Assembly (NCBI GenBank): GCA_934525595.1
Contig: CAKSZJ010000002.1
Location: 151,102-215,101, forward strand
DNA length: 64,000 nt
From: an uncultured Chiayiivirga sp.
Lineage (GTDB): Bacteria > Pseudomonadota > Gammaproteobacteria > Xanthomonadales > Xanthomonadaceae
Direction of reading: 5' to 3'
Shown: one piece after another, positions 35,969 through 46,273 of the stretch
Layout: every line of letters starts with the position of its first letter
Position numbering within the stretch: position 1 is the stretch's first letter
Notes under the pieces: model-generated
Seen by the model: only the letters and a program-made list of their open reading frames with translations
Database searches by the model: none
What the model was told of the DNA's origin: nothing
Translations under genes and position numbers: made by a program

Positions 35969-35974
35969 TACAAT
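35969..35974 (+). promoter_or_regulatory. Probable -10 box of the pyrH promoter
   Basis: TACAAT lies 30 bases before the pyrH ATG, in the gap after the tsf terminator. The -35 region is only a weak CCCTTT-like sequence about 17 bases upstream. GGAG (35994-35997) is the ribosome binding site. Confidence 0.45.
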
Positions 35975-36003
35975 TCCCGCGTTTTGTGCCTCCGGAGCCG
36001 ACC

Positions 36004-36735
36004 ATGAACGCCCCCGCCGCGCCGAAGTATCGCCGCATCCTCTTGAAACTCAGCGGCGAGGCGCTGATGGGCGCGACCGATTACGGCATCGACCCCGACG
36101 TACTCGTGCGGCTTGCGCGCGAGATCGTCGAGCTGCAGAACGACGGCGTGGAAGTCGGCCTGGTGATCGGCGGCGGCAACATCTTCCGCGGCGCCGGGCT
36201 GGCCTCGGCCGGAATGGACCGGGTCACCGGCGACCACATGGGCATGCTCGCCACCGTGATGAACGCGCTGGCCATGCAGGATGCGCTGGAAAAGCTCGGC
36301 GCGCGCGCGCGGGTGATGAGCGCGATCAAGATCAACGAAGTCTGCGAGGACTACATCCGCCGGCGCGCCATACGCCACCTGGAAAAGGGCCGCATCGTGC
36401 TGTTCGCCGCCGGCACCGGCAACCCCTTCTTCACCACCGATTCGGCCGCGGCGCTGCGCGCGGTGGAAATCGGCGCCGAACTGCTGCTCAAGGCCACCAA
36501 GGTCGATGGCGTCTACGACGCCGACCCGAAGAAGAAAAAGGACGCGCGCCGCTTCGAGCACCTGTCCTACGACGAAGTCATCTCGCGCGACCTGCAGGTG
36601 ATGGACACCGCGGCGATCGCACTGTGCCGCGACTACAACCTGCCGCTGCGCATCTACGACATCACCCGCCCCGGCGATCTCAAGCGCATCGTGCAGGGGA
36701 AGGCCATCGGCACCCTGGTGCACGGGCGCACCTGA
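36004..36735 (+). CDS. pyrH: UMP kinase
   Basis: Hexameric bacterial UMP kinase, 243 residues, making UDP from UMP and ATP. Signatures: [14 protein letters not shown] (phosphate loop), [55 protein letters not shown] and [17 protein letters not shown]. The ATG at 36004 with GGAG upstream matches the family start; a weaker in-frame start at 35986 is possible. It follows tsf behind a terminator and probably has its own promoter. Confidence 0.97.
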   Translation: MNAPAAPKYRRILLKLSGEALMGATDYGIDPDVLVRLAREIVELQNDGVEVGLVIGGGNIFRGAGLASAGMDRVTGDHMGMLATVMNALAMQDALEKLGARARVMSAIKINEVCEDYIRRRAIRHLEKGRIVLFAAGTGNPFFTTDSAAALRAVEIGAELLLKATKVDGVYDADPKKKKDARRFEHLSYDEVISRDLQVMDTAAIALCRDYNLPLRIYDITRPGDLKRIVQGKAIGTLVHGRT

Positions 36736-36760
36736 CCTCCGTCCAGGCGTCGATTCCCTG

Positions 36761-36783
36761 CCCGCCATCGCGACGGCGGGTTT
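36761..36783 (+). terminator. Hairpin between pyrH and frr
   Basis: Stem CCCGCC / GGCGGG with an 8-base loop, followed by TTT, 25 bases after the pyrH stop. Short T-run, so possibly a weak terminator or mRNA end. A TATACT at 36788-36793 just behind it could be the -10 of an frr promoter. Confidence 0.45.
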
Positions 36784-36830
36784 CGCCTATACTTCCGGTT
36801 TGCCCATCTCATTCGACCGGAATCCGGCCC

Positions 36831-37388
36831 ATGCTCAACGACATCAAGAACGACACCCAGGCCCGCATGGCCAAGTCCATCGACGCGCTGCGCTTCGAGC
36901 TGGCCAAGGTCCGCACCGGCCGCGCCAGCAGCTCGCTGGTCGACAACCTCAAGGTGGTCTACTACGGCTCGGACATGCCGCTCTCGCAAGTGGCCACGGT
37001 CTCGGTGGCCGATGCCCGCACGCTGACCATCACGCCCTGGGAAAAGGGCATGATCGGCGCGATCGAGAAGGCGATCTACGCCTCCGACCTCGGCCTCACC
37101 CCGAACACCGCCGGCACGGTGATCCGCATCAACCTGCCGCCCCTCACCGAGGAGCGGCGCCGCGAGCTGGCCAAGCACGTGCACGGCGAAGGGGAAAACA
37201 CCAAGGTGGCGATCCGCGGCGTGCGGCGTGACGCGCTGCAGCAGGTGAAGGAGCTGCAGAAGGCCAAGTCGATCAGCGAGGATGACGAGCGCCGTGCCGA
37301 AGACGACATCCAGAAGCTCACCGACCGCTTCGTGAAGGACGTCGATGCCGTGGTCAAGGCCAAGGAAGACGAGCTGATGGCGGTGTGA
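36831..37388 (+). CDS. frr: Ribosome recycling factor
   Basis: Splits post-termination ribosomes together with EF-G; 185 residues, the family norm. Signatures: [60 protein letters not shown] and [23 protein letters not shown] at 36831. pyrH-frr-uppS is the standard order in this cluster. Confidence 0.98.
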   Translation: MLNDIKNDTQARMAKSIDALRFELAKVRTGRASSSLVDNLKVVYYGSDMPLSQVATVSVADARTLTITPWEKGMIGAIEKAIYASDLGLTPNTAGTVIRINLPPLTEERRRELAKHVHGEGENTKVAIRGVRRDALQQVKELQKAKSISEDDERRAEDDIQKLTDRFVKDVDAVVKAKEDELMAV

Positions 37389-37480
37389 GCGGACCGGGAA
37401 CCGAGAATCGATGAACGAGATTGGAAGGCGGCGCCAGGGTGCCCGCTGCAATACGTGACACCCAACGCTGCGGGTTCTGC

Positions 37481-38239
37481 TTGAACGATTCCCCATTCCC
37501 TCTTCCCGAGTTCCCGCGACCGCGCCACATCGCCATCATCATGGACGGCAACGGGCGCTGGGCAACGGCGCGCCACCGGCCGCGCAGCCTGGGTCACCGG
37601 GCCGGCGCACGCGCGGCCAACCTGTGCATCGACGCCTGTCTCGACGCCGGCATTCCGGCCCTGACGCTGTTCGCCTTTTCACGCGAGAACTGGCAGCGCC
37701 CGGACGAGGAAGTCGGTGCGCTCATGCAGCTGTTCCTGCGCGCCCTGGATCGCGAAGTGGACGAGCTGAACCGCCGCGGCGTACGGCTGCGCTTCATCGG
37801 CGAGCGCCAGGCGTTCAGCCCGAACATCCGCGCGCGCATGGCGCGCGGCGAGGCGCTGACCCTGCACAACACCAGACTTCACCTGACCATCGCGGCCGAC
37901 TACAGCGGCCGCTGGGATCTGGTGCAGGCGGCACGCACCCTGGCGCGGCAGGCCGTCGAAGGATCGCTCCCGCCCGACGCCATCGACGAAGCGCGGCTGG
38001 GCGCGGCGCTGGCGCTGCACGACCTGCCCGAGCCTGATCTTTTCATCCGCTCCGGCGGCGACATGCGCATCAGCAATTTCCTGCTGTGGCAGATGGCCTA
38101 CTGCGAGCTGTATTTCACCGATACCCTGTGGCCGGATTTCGACGCCGCGGAGCTGCAGCGCGCGCTCGATGCATTCACGCGCCGCGAGCGCCGCTTCGGA
38201 CGAACCTCGGAACAGGTCGCCTTGGAGTCCTCGCCATGA
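37481..38239 (+). CDS. uppS: Undecaprenyl diphosphate synthase
   Basis: Cis-prenyltransferase making the C55 carrier lipid for peptidoglycan and O-antigen; 252 residues from the chosen start. Signatures: [14 protein letters not shown] with the catalytic aspartate, [29 protein letters not shown], and [20 protein letters not shown] followed by [10 protein letters not shown]. There is no ATG before the conserved core. I chose TTG at 37481 for its length; GTG at 37439 and TTG at 37421 are alternatives, and none has a good ribosome binding site. The first 12 residues are encoded by degenerate GATTCCC repeats. The stop overlaps the cdsA start (ATGA). Confidence 0.92.
   Translation: MNDSPFPLPEFPRPRHIAIIMDGNGRWATARHRPRSLGHRAGARAANLCIDACLDAGIPALTLFAFSRENWQRPDEEVGALMQLFLRALDREVDELNRRGVRLRFIGERQAFSPNIRARMARGEALTLHNTRLHLTIAADYSGRWDLVQAARTLARQAVEGSLPPDAIDEARLGAALALHDLPEPDLFIRSGGDMRISNFLLWQMAYCELYFTDTLWPDFDAAELQRALDAFTRRERRFGRTSEQVALESSP
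37487..37515 (+). repeat. Degenerate heptamer array at the 5' end of uppS
   Basis: Four adjacent units: GATTCCC, CATTCCC, TCTTCCC and GAGTTCCC. It is the reverse complement of the GGGAATC heptamer repeated at the start of lpxB. It encodes the proline-rich [13 protein letters not shown] leader of UppS. More diverged copies (GGGAACC, GAGAATC) lie at 37396-37410. Confidence 0.6.
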
Positions 38240-39042
38240 GGCAGCGCGTCATCACCGCCCTCGTGCTCGCACCGGCGGTCATCGCCGGCATCCTACTCCT
38301 ACCCACGAGCGTGCTCATGGCCCTCGTCGCGGCGGTGCTGCTGGCCGGCCTGTGGGAGTGGACGCGGCTGATCGGCCTCACGTCTCCCGTCGGCCGTGCG
38401 CTGATCCTGCTCGCCCACGCCGCCGCGATGGCCTGGCTGGCGCGCTTCGGCTGGTCGGCGCTGTTTCCCTGGGTCGCGCTGGCCGGAACGCTCTGGTGGC
38501 TGTGCGCACTGGCCTGGCTGCGCCGCCCTGCGCTGGCCAAGGCGGCGTCGCCAGGCACCCGCCTGCTGAAACTCCTGATCGGCATGCTGCTGATCGTGCC
38601 CACCTGGTGCGCCTTCGCCCTGCTGCACGCCGACGGCGCGCTCTGGGCGCTCTATGCGCTGCTGCTGGTCTGGGCGGCCGATACCTTCGCGTTCTTCACC
38701 GGGCGCCGCTTCGGCGGGCGAAAGCTCGCGCCGTCCATCAGTCCCGGCAAGACCTGGGCCGGGTTCTGGGGCGGCCTGTTCGGCGTGCTGGTGCTGGCGC
38801 TGGCCATGGCACCGCTGCTGGACGTGGCGCTGGGCGAACTTCCGCTCCTGGTCGCAATCAGCCTCGCCGCCGGGCTGGCGTCGGTGCTGGGCGACCTGTT
38901 CGAAAGCGTCATCAAGCGCCAGGCTGGGGCCAAGGACTCCGGCACCCTGCTGCCGGGGCACGGCGGGGTGCTCGACCGCATCGACAGCCTGCTCGCGGCG
39001 CTGCCGGTGCTGGCCATCCTCAAGGCGTGGTTCGGGCTGTGA
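38236..39042 (+). CDS. cdsA: Phosphatidate cytidylyltransferase
   Basis: Integral membrane enzyme making CDP-diacylglycerol from phosphatidic acid and CTP; 268 residues, about eight helices. The C-terminal signature is complete: [13 protein letters not shown], then [19 protein letters not shown] and [15 protein letters not shown]. The ATG at 38236 overlaps the uppS stop by four bases, and its own stop overlaps the dxr GTG in the same way, so uppS-cdsA-dxr are translationally coupled. Confidence 0.97.
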   Translation: MRQRVITALVLAPAVIAGILLLPTSVLMALVAAVLLAGLWEWTRLIGLTSPVGRALILLAHAAAMAWLARFGWSALFPWVALAGTLWWLCALAWLRRPALAKAASPGTRLLKLLIGMLLIVPTWCAFALLHADGALWALYALLLVWAADTFAFFTGRRFGGRKLAPSISPGKTWAGFWGGLFGVLVLALAMAPLLDVALGELPLLVAISLAAGLASVLGDLFESVIKRQAGAKDSGTLLPGHGGVLDRIDSLLAALPVLAILKAWFGL

Positions 39043-40220
39043 GACGGATCGCGATCCTCGGCGCCACCGGATCCATCGGCGGCAGCGCACTGGACGTGAT
39101 CGCGCGCCATCCGGAGCGCTTCCGCGCCAGCGTGCTGAGCGCCAATCAGGACGTCGACGGGCTGGTTGCGCTGTGCCGTCAATTCCAGCCCGACGTGGCC
39201 ATCATCGCGCAGGAAGATCGCTACGGTGCCCTGCGTGATGCGCTGGCGGACTCCTCGCCCGCGACGCGCCCCATGGCGGGCGCCGCGGCGCTTGCCGATG
39301 CCGCCGCCTCCGATCTGTGCGATACCGTGATCGCGGCCATCGTCGGCGCGGCCGGGCTGCACTCGACCCTGGCCGCGGCGCGCGCGGGCAAGCGCATCCT
39401 CCTGGCCAACAAGGAATCCATCGTGGTGGGCGGCGCCCTGCTGATGCAGGCCGTGCGCGCCTCCGGCGCACCGCTTCTTCCGGTCGACAGCGAGCACAAT
39501 GCGCTCTATCAGTGCCTTCCCGCCCCCGCGATAGGAGGCGCGGCCCGGCCCGAAGTGCGGCGCCTGGTACTGACCGCCTCGGGCGGGCCGTTCCGCGGCT
39601 GGAGCCGCGAACGCCTCGCATCCGTCACCCCCGAAGAGGCCTGCGCCCACCCCACCTGGCGCATGGGCCGGAAGATCTCGGTGGACTCGGCCACCCTCAT
39701 GAACAAGGGCCTGGAAGTGATCGAGGCGCACTGGCTGTTCGATGCGCCGCCGGAGCGTATCGGGGTCATCGTGCATCCGCAGAGCGTCGTGCACTCGCTG
39801 GTGCAGTATTCCGATGGTTCGACGCTGGCCCAGCTCGGCAATCCCGACATGCGCACCGCGCTGGCCTATGGGCTCGCCTGGCCCGAGCGGATCGACGCCG
39901 GCGTGCCGGACCTCGACCTCGCGGCGATCGCCCGGCTCGACTTCCAGCCGCCGGACGAGGCGGCCTTCCCCTGCCTGCGCCTGGCGCGCGAGGCGCTGCG
40001 CGAGGGCCCGGCGGCCACCACCATCCTCAACGCCGCCAACGAAGTGGCGGTTTCAGCCTTTCTTCAGGGACGGCTGAGTTTCCTAGGCATCGCGGCGCTG
40101 CTGGAATCCACCCTGACCCAGCTGCATGAGCGCGAAGCGCAGGATGTCGCAACGCTCATGGACATCGACGCGCGCGCGCGCCGGACAGCGCGTTCCCTGA
40201 TCAACGACGAGGCCCTCTGA
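39039..40220 (+). CDS. dxr: 1-deoxy-D-xylulose-5-phosphate reductoisomerase
   Basis: Second enzyme of the MEP isoprenoid pathway; 393 residues, NADPH-dependent. The Rossmann start is [20 protein letters not shown]. Other blocks: [28 protein letters not shown] (metal/substrate site), [30 protein letters not shown] and [13 protein letters not shown]. The start is GTG at 39039, overlapping the cdsA stop (GTGA); this fits the family N-terminus exactly and no ATG is available. Confidence 0.96.
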   Translation: MRRIAILGATGSIGGSALDVIARHPERFRASVLSANQDVDGLVALCRQFQPDVAIIAQEDRYGALRDALADSSPATRPMAGAAALADAAASDLCDTVIAAIVGAAGLHSTLAAARAGKRILLANKESIVVGGALLMQAVRASGAPLLPVDSEHNALYQCLPAPAIGGAARPEVRRLVLTASGGPFRGWSRERLASVTPEEACAHPTWRMGRKISVDSATLMNKGLEVIEAHWLFDAPPERIGVIVHPQSVVHSLVQYSDGSTLAQLGNPDMRTALAYGLAWPERIDAGVPDLDLAAIARLDFQPPDEAAFPCLRLAREALREGPAATTILNAANEVAVSAFLQGRLSFLGIAALLESTLTQLHEREAQDVATLMDIDARARRTARSLINDEAL

Positions 40221-40223
40221 ATC

Positions 40224-41579
40224 ATGTCCCAGTACGCAGGCTGGATCTGGTGGCTCATCGTCAGCCTCGGCATCCTCGTCACCTTCCATGAATTCGGCCA
40301 CTACTGGGTGGCACGGCGCTGCGGCGTCAAGGTGCTGCGATTCTCGGTGGGATTCGGCCGCCCGATCTGGCGCCGCATCGGGCGCAACGGCACCGAATTC
40401 GTGATCGGCTGGATCCCGCTGGGCGGCTACGTGCGGATGCTCGACGAGCGCGAGGCCGACGTGCCCGACGCGCTGCTGCCGCAGTCCTTCAACCGCAAGA
40501 GCGTCTACCAGCGCTTTGCCGTGGTCGCTGCCGGCCCGCTGTTCAACCTCGTCCTGTGCATCGCCCTCCTGTGGGCGATGTTCGTGATCGGAAAAGCCGA
40601 CTTCCTGCCGCTGGTCGGGCAGGTGCGGGGCGTCGCGGCCGAAGCCGGGCTGCGCCCGGACGACCGCATCCTGGCGGTGGACGGGCAGCGCGTAGACACC
40701 TGGACCCACGTGCAGATGGCGCTGGCGACCGCAGCCGTCGACCAGCGCCCGATCCAGGTCGAAGTGATGCGCGGCAACGGCGACAGCGCGCAGCTGAACC
40801 TGGGCCTCGAAAACCTCTCGCCTCCGCCCAAGCCGGCGTCGGTCCTGCGGGATATCGGCATGGTGCCGCGCCAGTTCCTGCTGCCGCCCCGGGTCGGCGA
40901 GGTCACCGCGGACGGCGCCGCCGCACGCGCCGGCCTCAGGGCGGAAGACCACCTGCTCCGGATCGGCAATCGCAGCTTGCGAAGCTGGGATGAAATCGGC
41001 GCGGCGGTACAGGCCCAGGCAAGCCGCGACGCACCGCTCACCGTCGTGTTCGAGCGCGACGGCGCCCGCCACGAGACGCAGATCCAGCCGGCCTATGACG
41101 CCAGCGCCGATCCGCCGCGCTGGTTGCTGGGCATCGCGGCGCCCCGGGTGACGGTGCAGCACGACGCCCTGCTGCGCTTCGGCCCGATCGACGCCGTCGG
41201 CGCGGCGCTGGACGAAACCTGGCGCCTGACGAATTCCACGCTCGGCATCGTGTGGCGCATGGTGCGCGGCGCGGTGTCGCTGGAGAACATCAACGGTCCG
41301 ATCTCCATCGCCCAGTACGCCAGCGCCTCCGCCCAGCTCGGCTTGGCCTGGTTCCTGTCCTTCCTGGCAATGCTCAGCCTGAGCCTTTGCATCATGAACC
41401 TGCTGCCCATTCCCATCTTGGACGGCGGTCACCTCCTGTATTACCTTATCGAGATGGTCAAGGGCAGCCCGGTCAGCGAGCGCACGATGATCGCCGGCCA
41501 GTTCGTGGGCATGATCCTGCTGGTAGGGCTCATGGGCCTGGCGTTCTACAACGATGTCCTGCACCTGGTGTCGTCCTGA
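40224..41579 (+). CDS. rseP: RIP metalloprotease RseP (site-2 protease)
   Basis: Inner-membrane zinc protease of 451 residues that cleaves anti-sigma factors (sigma-E type, and FecR-like regulators in known iron signalling systems) and signal-peptide remnants. HEFGH zinc motif at residues 22-26. Two PDZ domains occupy about 115-300 (GVAAEAGLRPDDRILAVDGQ and GAAARAGLRAEDHLLRIGN). The second active-site motif is NLLPIPILDGGHL. Starts 3 bases after dxr. It could also process the FecR protein encoded at 29458, which is inference from related systems. Confidence 0.97.
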   Translation: MSQYAGWIWWLIVSLGILVTFHEFGHYWVARRCGVKVLRFSVGFGRPIWRRIGRNGTEFVIGWIPLGGYVRMLDEREADVPDALLPQSFNRKSVYQRFAVVAAGPLFNLVLCIALLWAMFVIGKADFLPLVGQVRGVAAEAGLRPDDRILAVDGQRVDTWTHVQMALATAAVDQRPIQVEVMRGNGDSAQLNLGLENLSPPPKPASVLRDIGMVPRQFLLPPRVGEVTADGAAARAGLRAEDHLLRIGNRSLRSWDEIGAAVQAQASRDAPLTVVFERDGARHETQIQPAYDASADPPRWLLGIAAPRVTVQHDALLRFGPIDAVGAALDETWRLTNSTLGIVWRMVRGAVSLENINGPISIAQYASASAQLGLAWFLSFLAMLSLSLCIMNLLPIPILDGGHLLYYLIEMVKGSPVSERTMIAGQFVGMILLVGLMGLAFYNDVLHLVSS

Positions 41580-41751
41580 CCGCCTGCCTTCCGCCCACCG
41601 CCGACGACGAGGACCATGTGCAAGGATTTCCCCTCATGACCCGCATCGCCTGCGGCCGGCATCCGTCCCGCGGCGCTTCGTTGCGCCTCCTCCTCCTTCG
41701 TCCCGTTGCCTGCACGCGGCGCCATCGCGCCGCCTCTACCCGGATGTTCCC

Positions 41752-44127
41752 ATGAAGCGTATTGCTGTCGCTGCACCACTGCTCGCCTCGCTGGCGCTGG
41801 CCACACATGTCCACGCGCAAAGCCTCTCCGCCCAGCCGTTCGAGCCGTTCACCATCAGCGACATCCGCGTCGATGGCCTGCAGCGCATCTCTGCCGGAAC
41901 CGTGTTCACCTACATGCCGCTGGAGCGTGGAGACCACGTCGACCAGGCGACCGCCGCGCGTGCCATCCGCGCCCTGTTCCGCACCGGCTTCTTCAACGAC
42001 ATCCGCCTCGACCGGCAGGCCGACATCCTGGTGGTGACGGTGCAGGAACGGCCCGCCATCAACAAGATCACGCTGATCGGCAACAAGGACATCAAGACCG
42101 AGGAACTGAACAAGAACCTCAAGGAAATCGGTCTGGCCGAGGGTGAGACCTTCGACCGCCTCCAGCTCGAACGCGTGGTGCAGGAGCTGACCCGCGCCTA
42201 CAACAACCGCGGCAAGTACAACGTCACGGTGCAGCCGTCGATCACCCCCCTGGACCGCAACCGGGTCGACGTGCAGATCGACATCAAGGAAGGCAAGGCC
42301 GCACGCATCCGTCACATCAACATCGTGGGCAATGAGACCTTCGAGCAGGACGAACTGCGCAAGGGCTGGGAGTCCGGCACCACCAACTGGAAGTCCTGGT
42401 ACAAGCGCGACGACCAGTATTCGCGCGAAAAGCTGTCGGGCGACCTGGAAAAGCTCAACTCCTATTACCTGGACCGCGGCTACGTGGACTTCGACGTTGA
42501 ATCGACCCAGGTTTCCATCAGCCCTGACCGCCGCGACATGTACCTGAGCGCGAACGTGAGCGAGGGCGAGATCTACACGATTTCCGAGGCCATCGTCACC
42601 GGCGACACGGTCATTCCGCATGAGGAAATGGAAAAACTCGTGCTGGTGAAGCCCGACATGGTCTTCTCGCGGCGCCTGCTGGAAATCACTTCCGACGCGA
42701 TGACCGCACTGCTGGGCAACATCGGCTACGCCTTCGCCAACGTCACGCCGGTTCCGGAGGTGGATCGCGAGAACCGCAAGGTCAAGATCAACTTCTACGT
42801 GGAACCCGGCAAGCGCGTACAGGTCCGGCAGGTGCGCTTCGTGGGCAACACCCGCACCGGCGACGAAGTCATGCGCCGGGAACTGCGCCAGTTCGAGGGC
42901 AGCTGGTATTCGCAATCGGCCATCGACCGCTCCAAGATCCGCCTCAACCGCCTGGGCTTCTTCAGCGACGTGGAGATCGAGACGCCCGCCGTGCCGGGCA
43001 CCGACGATCAGGTCGACGTGGTGTTCAAGGTGACCGAAACCACCTCGGGCAGCTTCATGGTGGGCCTGGGCTATTCGCAGCTCGCCGGCCTCATCACCTC
43101 GCTCTCGGTCAGCCAGAACAACTTCCTCGGAACCGGCAACCGCATCGGCCTGGCGATCCAGAACAACGCCTACTCCAAGCGCTACGACGTCAACTACTTC
43201 GACCCCTACTACACCCGCGAGGGCGTTTCGGTCGGGTACAACCTGACCTACTACGAGCTGGACCAGTCCAACTTCAACATCGCCACCTACTACGCCGACC
43301 GCGCCTCGGCGCGCGCCATCTTCGGCCTGCCGCTGTCAGAAACCGATACCGTGGGCCTGACCTTCGGCATCGACTACAACACCATCCGGCCAGTCGAGGG
43401 CTATACCGCGCAGCCGATCGTGGACTACATCGACGCACTCGAAAAGCGCACCTTCCACGCCTGGCGCACCGAGCTTTCGTGGGCGCGCGATTCGCGCAAC
43501 GCCTACTGGAACCCGACCCGCGGCACCTACCAGCGCGTGGCGGCCGAGCTGACCCTGCCCGGCTCCACCGTGGAGTACTACAAGTTCAACTACCAGTTCG
43601 CCCGCTATTGGCCGATACACCGCGCCCTGGTGCTGCTGACCAGCGCGGAGCTGGGCTACGGCGATTCCTACGGCAAGCGCGTGGAGCGGGTGATCCACAA
43701 CGAGGACGGCTCCGTGGCCCGCGAGGTCGTGGCCGACGGCCTGCCGTTCTTCGAAAACTTCTACGCCGGCGGCGTGCGCTCGATCCGCGGCTTCGAGGAC
43801 AACACCCTGGGGCCATGGGCCACCGCGGCGCTGAGCAACTGGCGCCAGCCGCTGGGTGGCGCGGTCAAGACCACCGGCACGATCGAGGCCATCTTCCCGA
43901 CCCTGTTCGATACCGACAAGACCCGCCTGTCCGCCTTCATCGACTTCGGCAACGTCTATCGCAACGCCAGCGATTTCGAGTTCCGCGAATTCCGCGGATC
44001 GGCCGGCGTGTCGCTGCAGTGGCAGGCTCCGGTCGGGCCGATCGTGCTGAACTTCGCCTACCCGTTCATGTCCGACCGGGATGACCGTACCGAGCGGCTG
44101 CAGTTCTCCTTCGGATCCCAGTTCTGA
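41752..44127 (+). CDS. bamA: Outer membrane protein assembly factor BamA
   Basis: Central Omp85 protein of the BAM complex; 791 residues. Signal peptide 1-22 (ends HVHAQS). Five POTRA domains cover about 30-425 (for example FTISDIRVDGLQRISAGTVF, INKITLIGNKDIKTEEL, RQVRFVGNTRTGDEVM). The 16-strand barrel follows, with the loop-6 motif VRSIRGFEDNTLGP and the terminal signature LQFSFGSQF ending in phenylalanine. ATG at 41752 opens the signal peptide. The 172 bases after rseP contain no gene I can support. Confidence 0.97.
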   Translation: MKRIAVAAPLLASLALATHVHAQSLSAQPFEPFTISDIRVDGLQRISAGTVFTYMPLERGDHVDQATAARAIRALFRTGFFNDIRLDRQADILVVTVQERPAINKITLIGNKDIKTEELNKNLKEIGLAEGETFDRLQLERVVQELTRAYNNRGKYNVTVQPSITPLDRNRVDVQIDIKEGKAARIRHINIVGNETFEQDELRKGWESGTTNWKSWYKRDDQYSREKLSGDLEKLNSYYLDRGYVDFDVESTQVSISPDRRDMYLSANVSEGEIYTISEAIVTGDTVIPHEEMEKLVLVKPDMVFSRRLLEITSDAMTALLGNIGYAFANVTPVPEVDRENRKVKINFYVEPGKRVQVRQVRFVGNTRTGDEVMRRELRQFEGSWYSQSAIDRSKIRLNRLGFFSDVEIETPAVPGTDDQVDVVFKVTETTSGSFMVGLGYSQLAGLITSLSVSQNNFLGTGNRIGLAIQNNAYSKRYDVNYFDPYYTREGVSVGYNLTYYELDQSNFNIATYYADRASARAIFGLPLSETDTVGLTFGIDYNTIRPVEGYTAQPIVDYIDALEKRTFHAWRTELSWARDSRNAYWNPTRGTYQRVAAELTLPGSTVEYYKFNYQFARYWPIHRALVLLTSAELGYGDSYGKRVERVIHNEDGSVAREVVADGLPFFENFYAGGVRSIRGFEDNTLGPWATAALSNWRQPLGGAVKTTGTIEAIFPTLFDTDKTRLSAFIDFGNVYRNASDFEFREFRGSAGVSLQWQAPVGPIVLNFAYPFMSDRDDRTERLQFSFGSQF

Positions 44128-44152
44128 GCACCGGCCGGATGGAGCCGCACCC

Positions 44153-44704
44153 ATGTTGCCGCACGCCCCCCACCCTCCTCGGCGACCCGCAATGCGGGGC
44201 GCGTGGGCCGTGGTGCTGGCGTGCATCCTGGGCGTCTTCGCCCAGCCGCTACCGGCGCAGTCGGTGCGGATCGGCTACGTGGACATGCAGCGCCTTCTCG
44301 TCAGCGCACCGCAGATCATCACGGCGCGCGGCCGGATGCAGAAGGAGTTCGATGCGCGCGACGCCGAACTGCGCATCGAGGAGGCCCGGCTCGCCGAGCT
44401 GGAGCTGCGCGCCGGCAAGGCGCTGACCGCCGAAGAGCGCGATGATCTCCAGCGCCAGGCGGGCGCCCTGCGCCGTTCGATCGAACGCACCCGCGGGCGT
44501 CTGCGCGACGAGCTGAACGCGCGCGTCGACGAGGAAACCGAGCGCGCCTGGCCGCTGATCAACGACGCGATCGCCGAGCACGGGCGCGAACACGGCTACG
44601 ACCTGATCGTCACCAGCCCGGTGGCCTACGTCAGCGGGCGAATCGACGTGACCGACGACGTGCTGGCCCTGCTGCGCCGCCAGCAGCAGGGCGGCAAGCC
44701 CTGA
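44153..44704 (+). CDS. skp: Periplasmic chaperone Skp/OmpH
   Basis: Trimeric holdase for unfolded outer-membrane proteins. 183 residues from the ATG at 44153, which has GGAG seven bases upstream. An internal ATG at 44192 would start a more compact signal peptide (MRGAWAVVLACILGVFAQPL). Mature protein begins near QSVRIGYVDMQRLL, the family signature, followed by long charged coiled-coil helices (about 75-150). Lies between bamA and lpxD as in most gammaproteobacteria. Confidence 0.92.
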   Translation: MLPHAPHPPRRPAMRGAWAVVLACILGVFAQPLPAQSVRIGYVDMQRLLVSAPQIITARGRMQKEFDARDAELRIEEARLAELELRAGKALTAEERDDLQRQAGALRRSIERTRGRLRDELNARVDEETERAWPLINDAIAEHGREHGYDLIVTSPVAYVSGRIDVTDDVLALLRRQQQGGKP

Positions 44705-44705
44705 C

Positions 44706-45701
44706 GTGGAAGCGCCCGTCTTCACCCTGGGCGAGCTGGCGCAGCGCTTCGGGCTGGAGCTGCGCGGCGATTCGGCACGCACGATTGCCGGCGTGGCCAC
44801 GCTGGCGTCCGCCGGCGCGAGCCAACTCGGATTCCTGGCCAATCCACGCTACCGACGCGAGCTGGCCGGCACCCGCGCCGGTGCCCTGGTGCTGCGCGCG
44901 AGTGATCTCGAGCACTGGGCGGGAGAGGCGCTGGTGGCGAACGACCCCTACGTCGCCTTCGCCCGCATCGCGGCGCTGTTCGAGCCACGCGAACCATTCG
45001 CGCCCGGGGTCCACCCGAGCGCCGTCCTTGCACCCGACGCGGTGATCGATCCTGATGCCGAGATCGGCCCGCACACCAGCATCGGCGCGCGCAGCCGCGT
45101 GCTGCGCGGTGCGCGCCTCGGGCCGGGGTGCGTCGTCGGCGAGGACTGCATCGTCGGCGAGGACTGCGAACTGGTGGCGCGCGTCACTCTGGTCAGGCGG
45201 GTGCGCCTCGGTGCGCGGGTGCGCATCCATCCCGGCGCGGTGCTGGGCGCCGACGGCTTCGGACTGGCGATGCACGAGGGCCGCTGGATCAAGGTGCCGC
45301 AGCTGGGCGGCGTGCAGGTCGGCGACGACTGCGAGATCGGCGCGAACACCGCGATCGACCGCGGCGCGCTCGAAGACACCGTGCTGGAAGAGGACGTGCG
45401 GCTGGACAACCAGATCCAGGTCGCGCACAACGTCGTGATCGGCGCCCACACCGCGATCGCCGGCTGCGTCGCGATCGCCGGCTCGACCCGCATCGGCCGC
45501 CACTGCCTGATCGGCGGCGCCGCCGGCATCGCCGGGCACCTGGAAGTAGCCGACCGAGTGACGGTGCAGGCGATGAGCTTCGTGACCCGATCGATCACCG
45601 AACCGGGCGTCTACGGCTCCGCCATCCCCGCGCGCGAGGCGCACGCATGGACGCGCACGCTGGCGCGACTGGGCCGCCTCGGCAAGACGCCTTCGGGCTG
45701 A
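44706..45701 (+). CDS. lpxD: UDP-3-O-acylglucosamine N-acyltransferase
   Basis: Third enzyme of lipid A synthesis; 331 residues. N-terminal uridine-binding domain (FTLGELAQRFGLELRGD, LGFLANPRYRREL), then a left-handed beta-helix of hexapeptide repeats from about 105 (IDPDAEIGPHTSIGARS). Active-site histidine region VAHNVVIGAHTAIAG. It starts with GTG at 44706, one base after the skp stop. Ends LARLGRLGKTPSG. Confidence 0.96.
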   Translation: MEAPVFTLGELAQRFGLELRGDSARTIAGVATLASAGASQLGFLANPRYRRELAGTRAGALVLRASDLEHWAGEALVANDPYVAFARIAALFEPREPFAPGVHPSAVLAPDAVIDPDAEIGPHTSIGARSRVLRGARLGPGCVVGEDCIVGEDCELVARVTLVRRVRLGARVRIHPGAVLGADGFGLAMHEGRWIKVPQLGGVQVGDDCEIGANTAIDRGALEDTVLEEDVRLDNQIQVAHNVVIGAHTAIAGCVAIAGSTRIGRHCLIGGAAGIAGHLEVADRVTVQAMSFVTRSITEPGVYGSAIPAREAHAWTRTLARLGRLGKTPSG

Positions 45702-45800
45702 CGCTCCGAGCCCATCGGGGTTCCTGCGGCACCATCGCCATGCGATCATGCCGGGCCGCCGTCCGTCGGCGCGCCGATGATGCACAGGAGTTTTCAGCCG

Positions 45801-46271
45801 ATGACAGAATCTTCCGCCGCAGTGGCCCTGCCCGTCGATGTGAGTCGCATCCAGGCACTGCTGCCGCACCGCTTTCCCTTCCTTCTGGTGGACCGCGTGG
45901 TGGCGCTGGTTCCGCACCAGCGTCTGACCGCCATCAAGAACGTCTCGATCAACGAACCGTTCTTCGAGGGCCACTTCCCCGGCCACCCGGTGATGCCGGG
46001 CGTGCTGATCGTCGAGGCCATGGCGCAGGCCTGCGGGCTGCTCACGCGCCTCTCGGAAGACCCGCACAGCGGCAAGGAGCCGGCGCCGTCCTATCTGGTC
46101 AAGGTCGACAAGGCGCGCTTCTCGCGCATGGTCGGCCCCGGCGACCAGCTGGTGCTGGAGGTGGCGCAAAAGCGCATGCTGCGCCGCATGGGGCTGTATG
46201 AGTGCCAGGCGTTGGTGGACGGCGTGGAAGTGGCCTGCGCCGAGATCCTCTGCGCCGAACGGGAAAAGTGA
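45801..46271 (+). CDS. fabZ: 3-hydroxyacyl-ACP dehydratase FabZ
   Basis: Dehydratase of fatty acid synthesis; 156 residues. Signatures: [17 protein letters not shown], and [20 protein letters not shown] with the catalytic histidine and glutamate. ATG at 45801 has AGGAG ten bases upstream; the in-frame ATG at 45777 has no such site. Its stop overlaps a possible GTG start of lpxA. Sits between lpxD and lpxA as usual, linking fatty acid and lipid A flux. Confidence 0.96.
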   Translation: MTESSAAVALPVDVSRIQALLPHRFPFLLVDRVVALVPHQRLTAIKNVSINEPFFEGHFPGHPVMPGVLIVEAMAQACGLLTRLSEDPHSGKEPAPSYLVKVDKARFSRMVGPGDQLVLEVAQKRMLRRMGLYECQALVDGVEVACAEILCAEREK

Positions 46272-46273
46272 GC

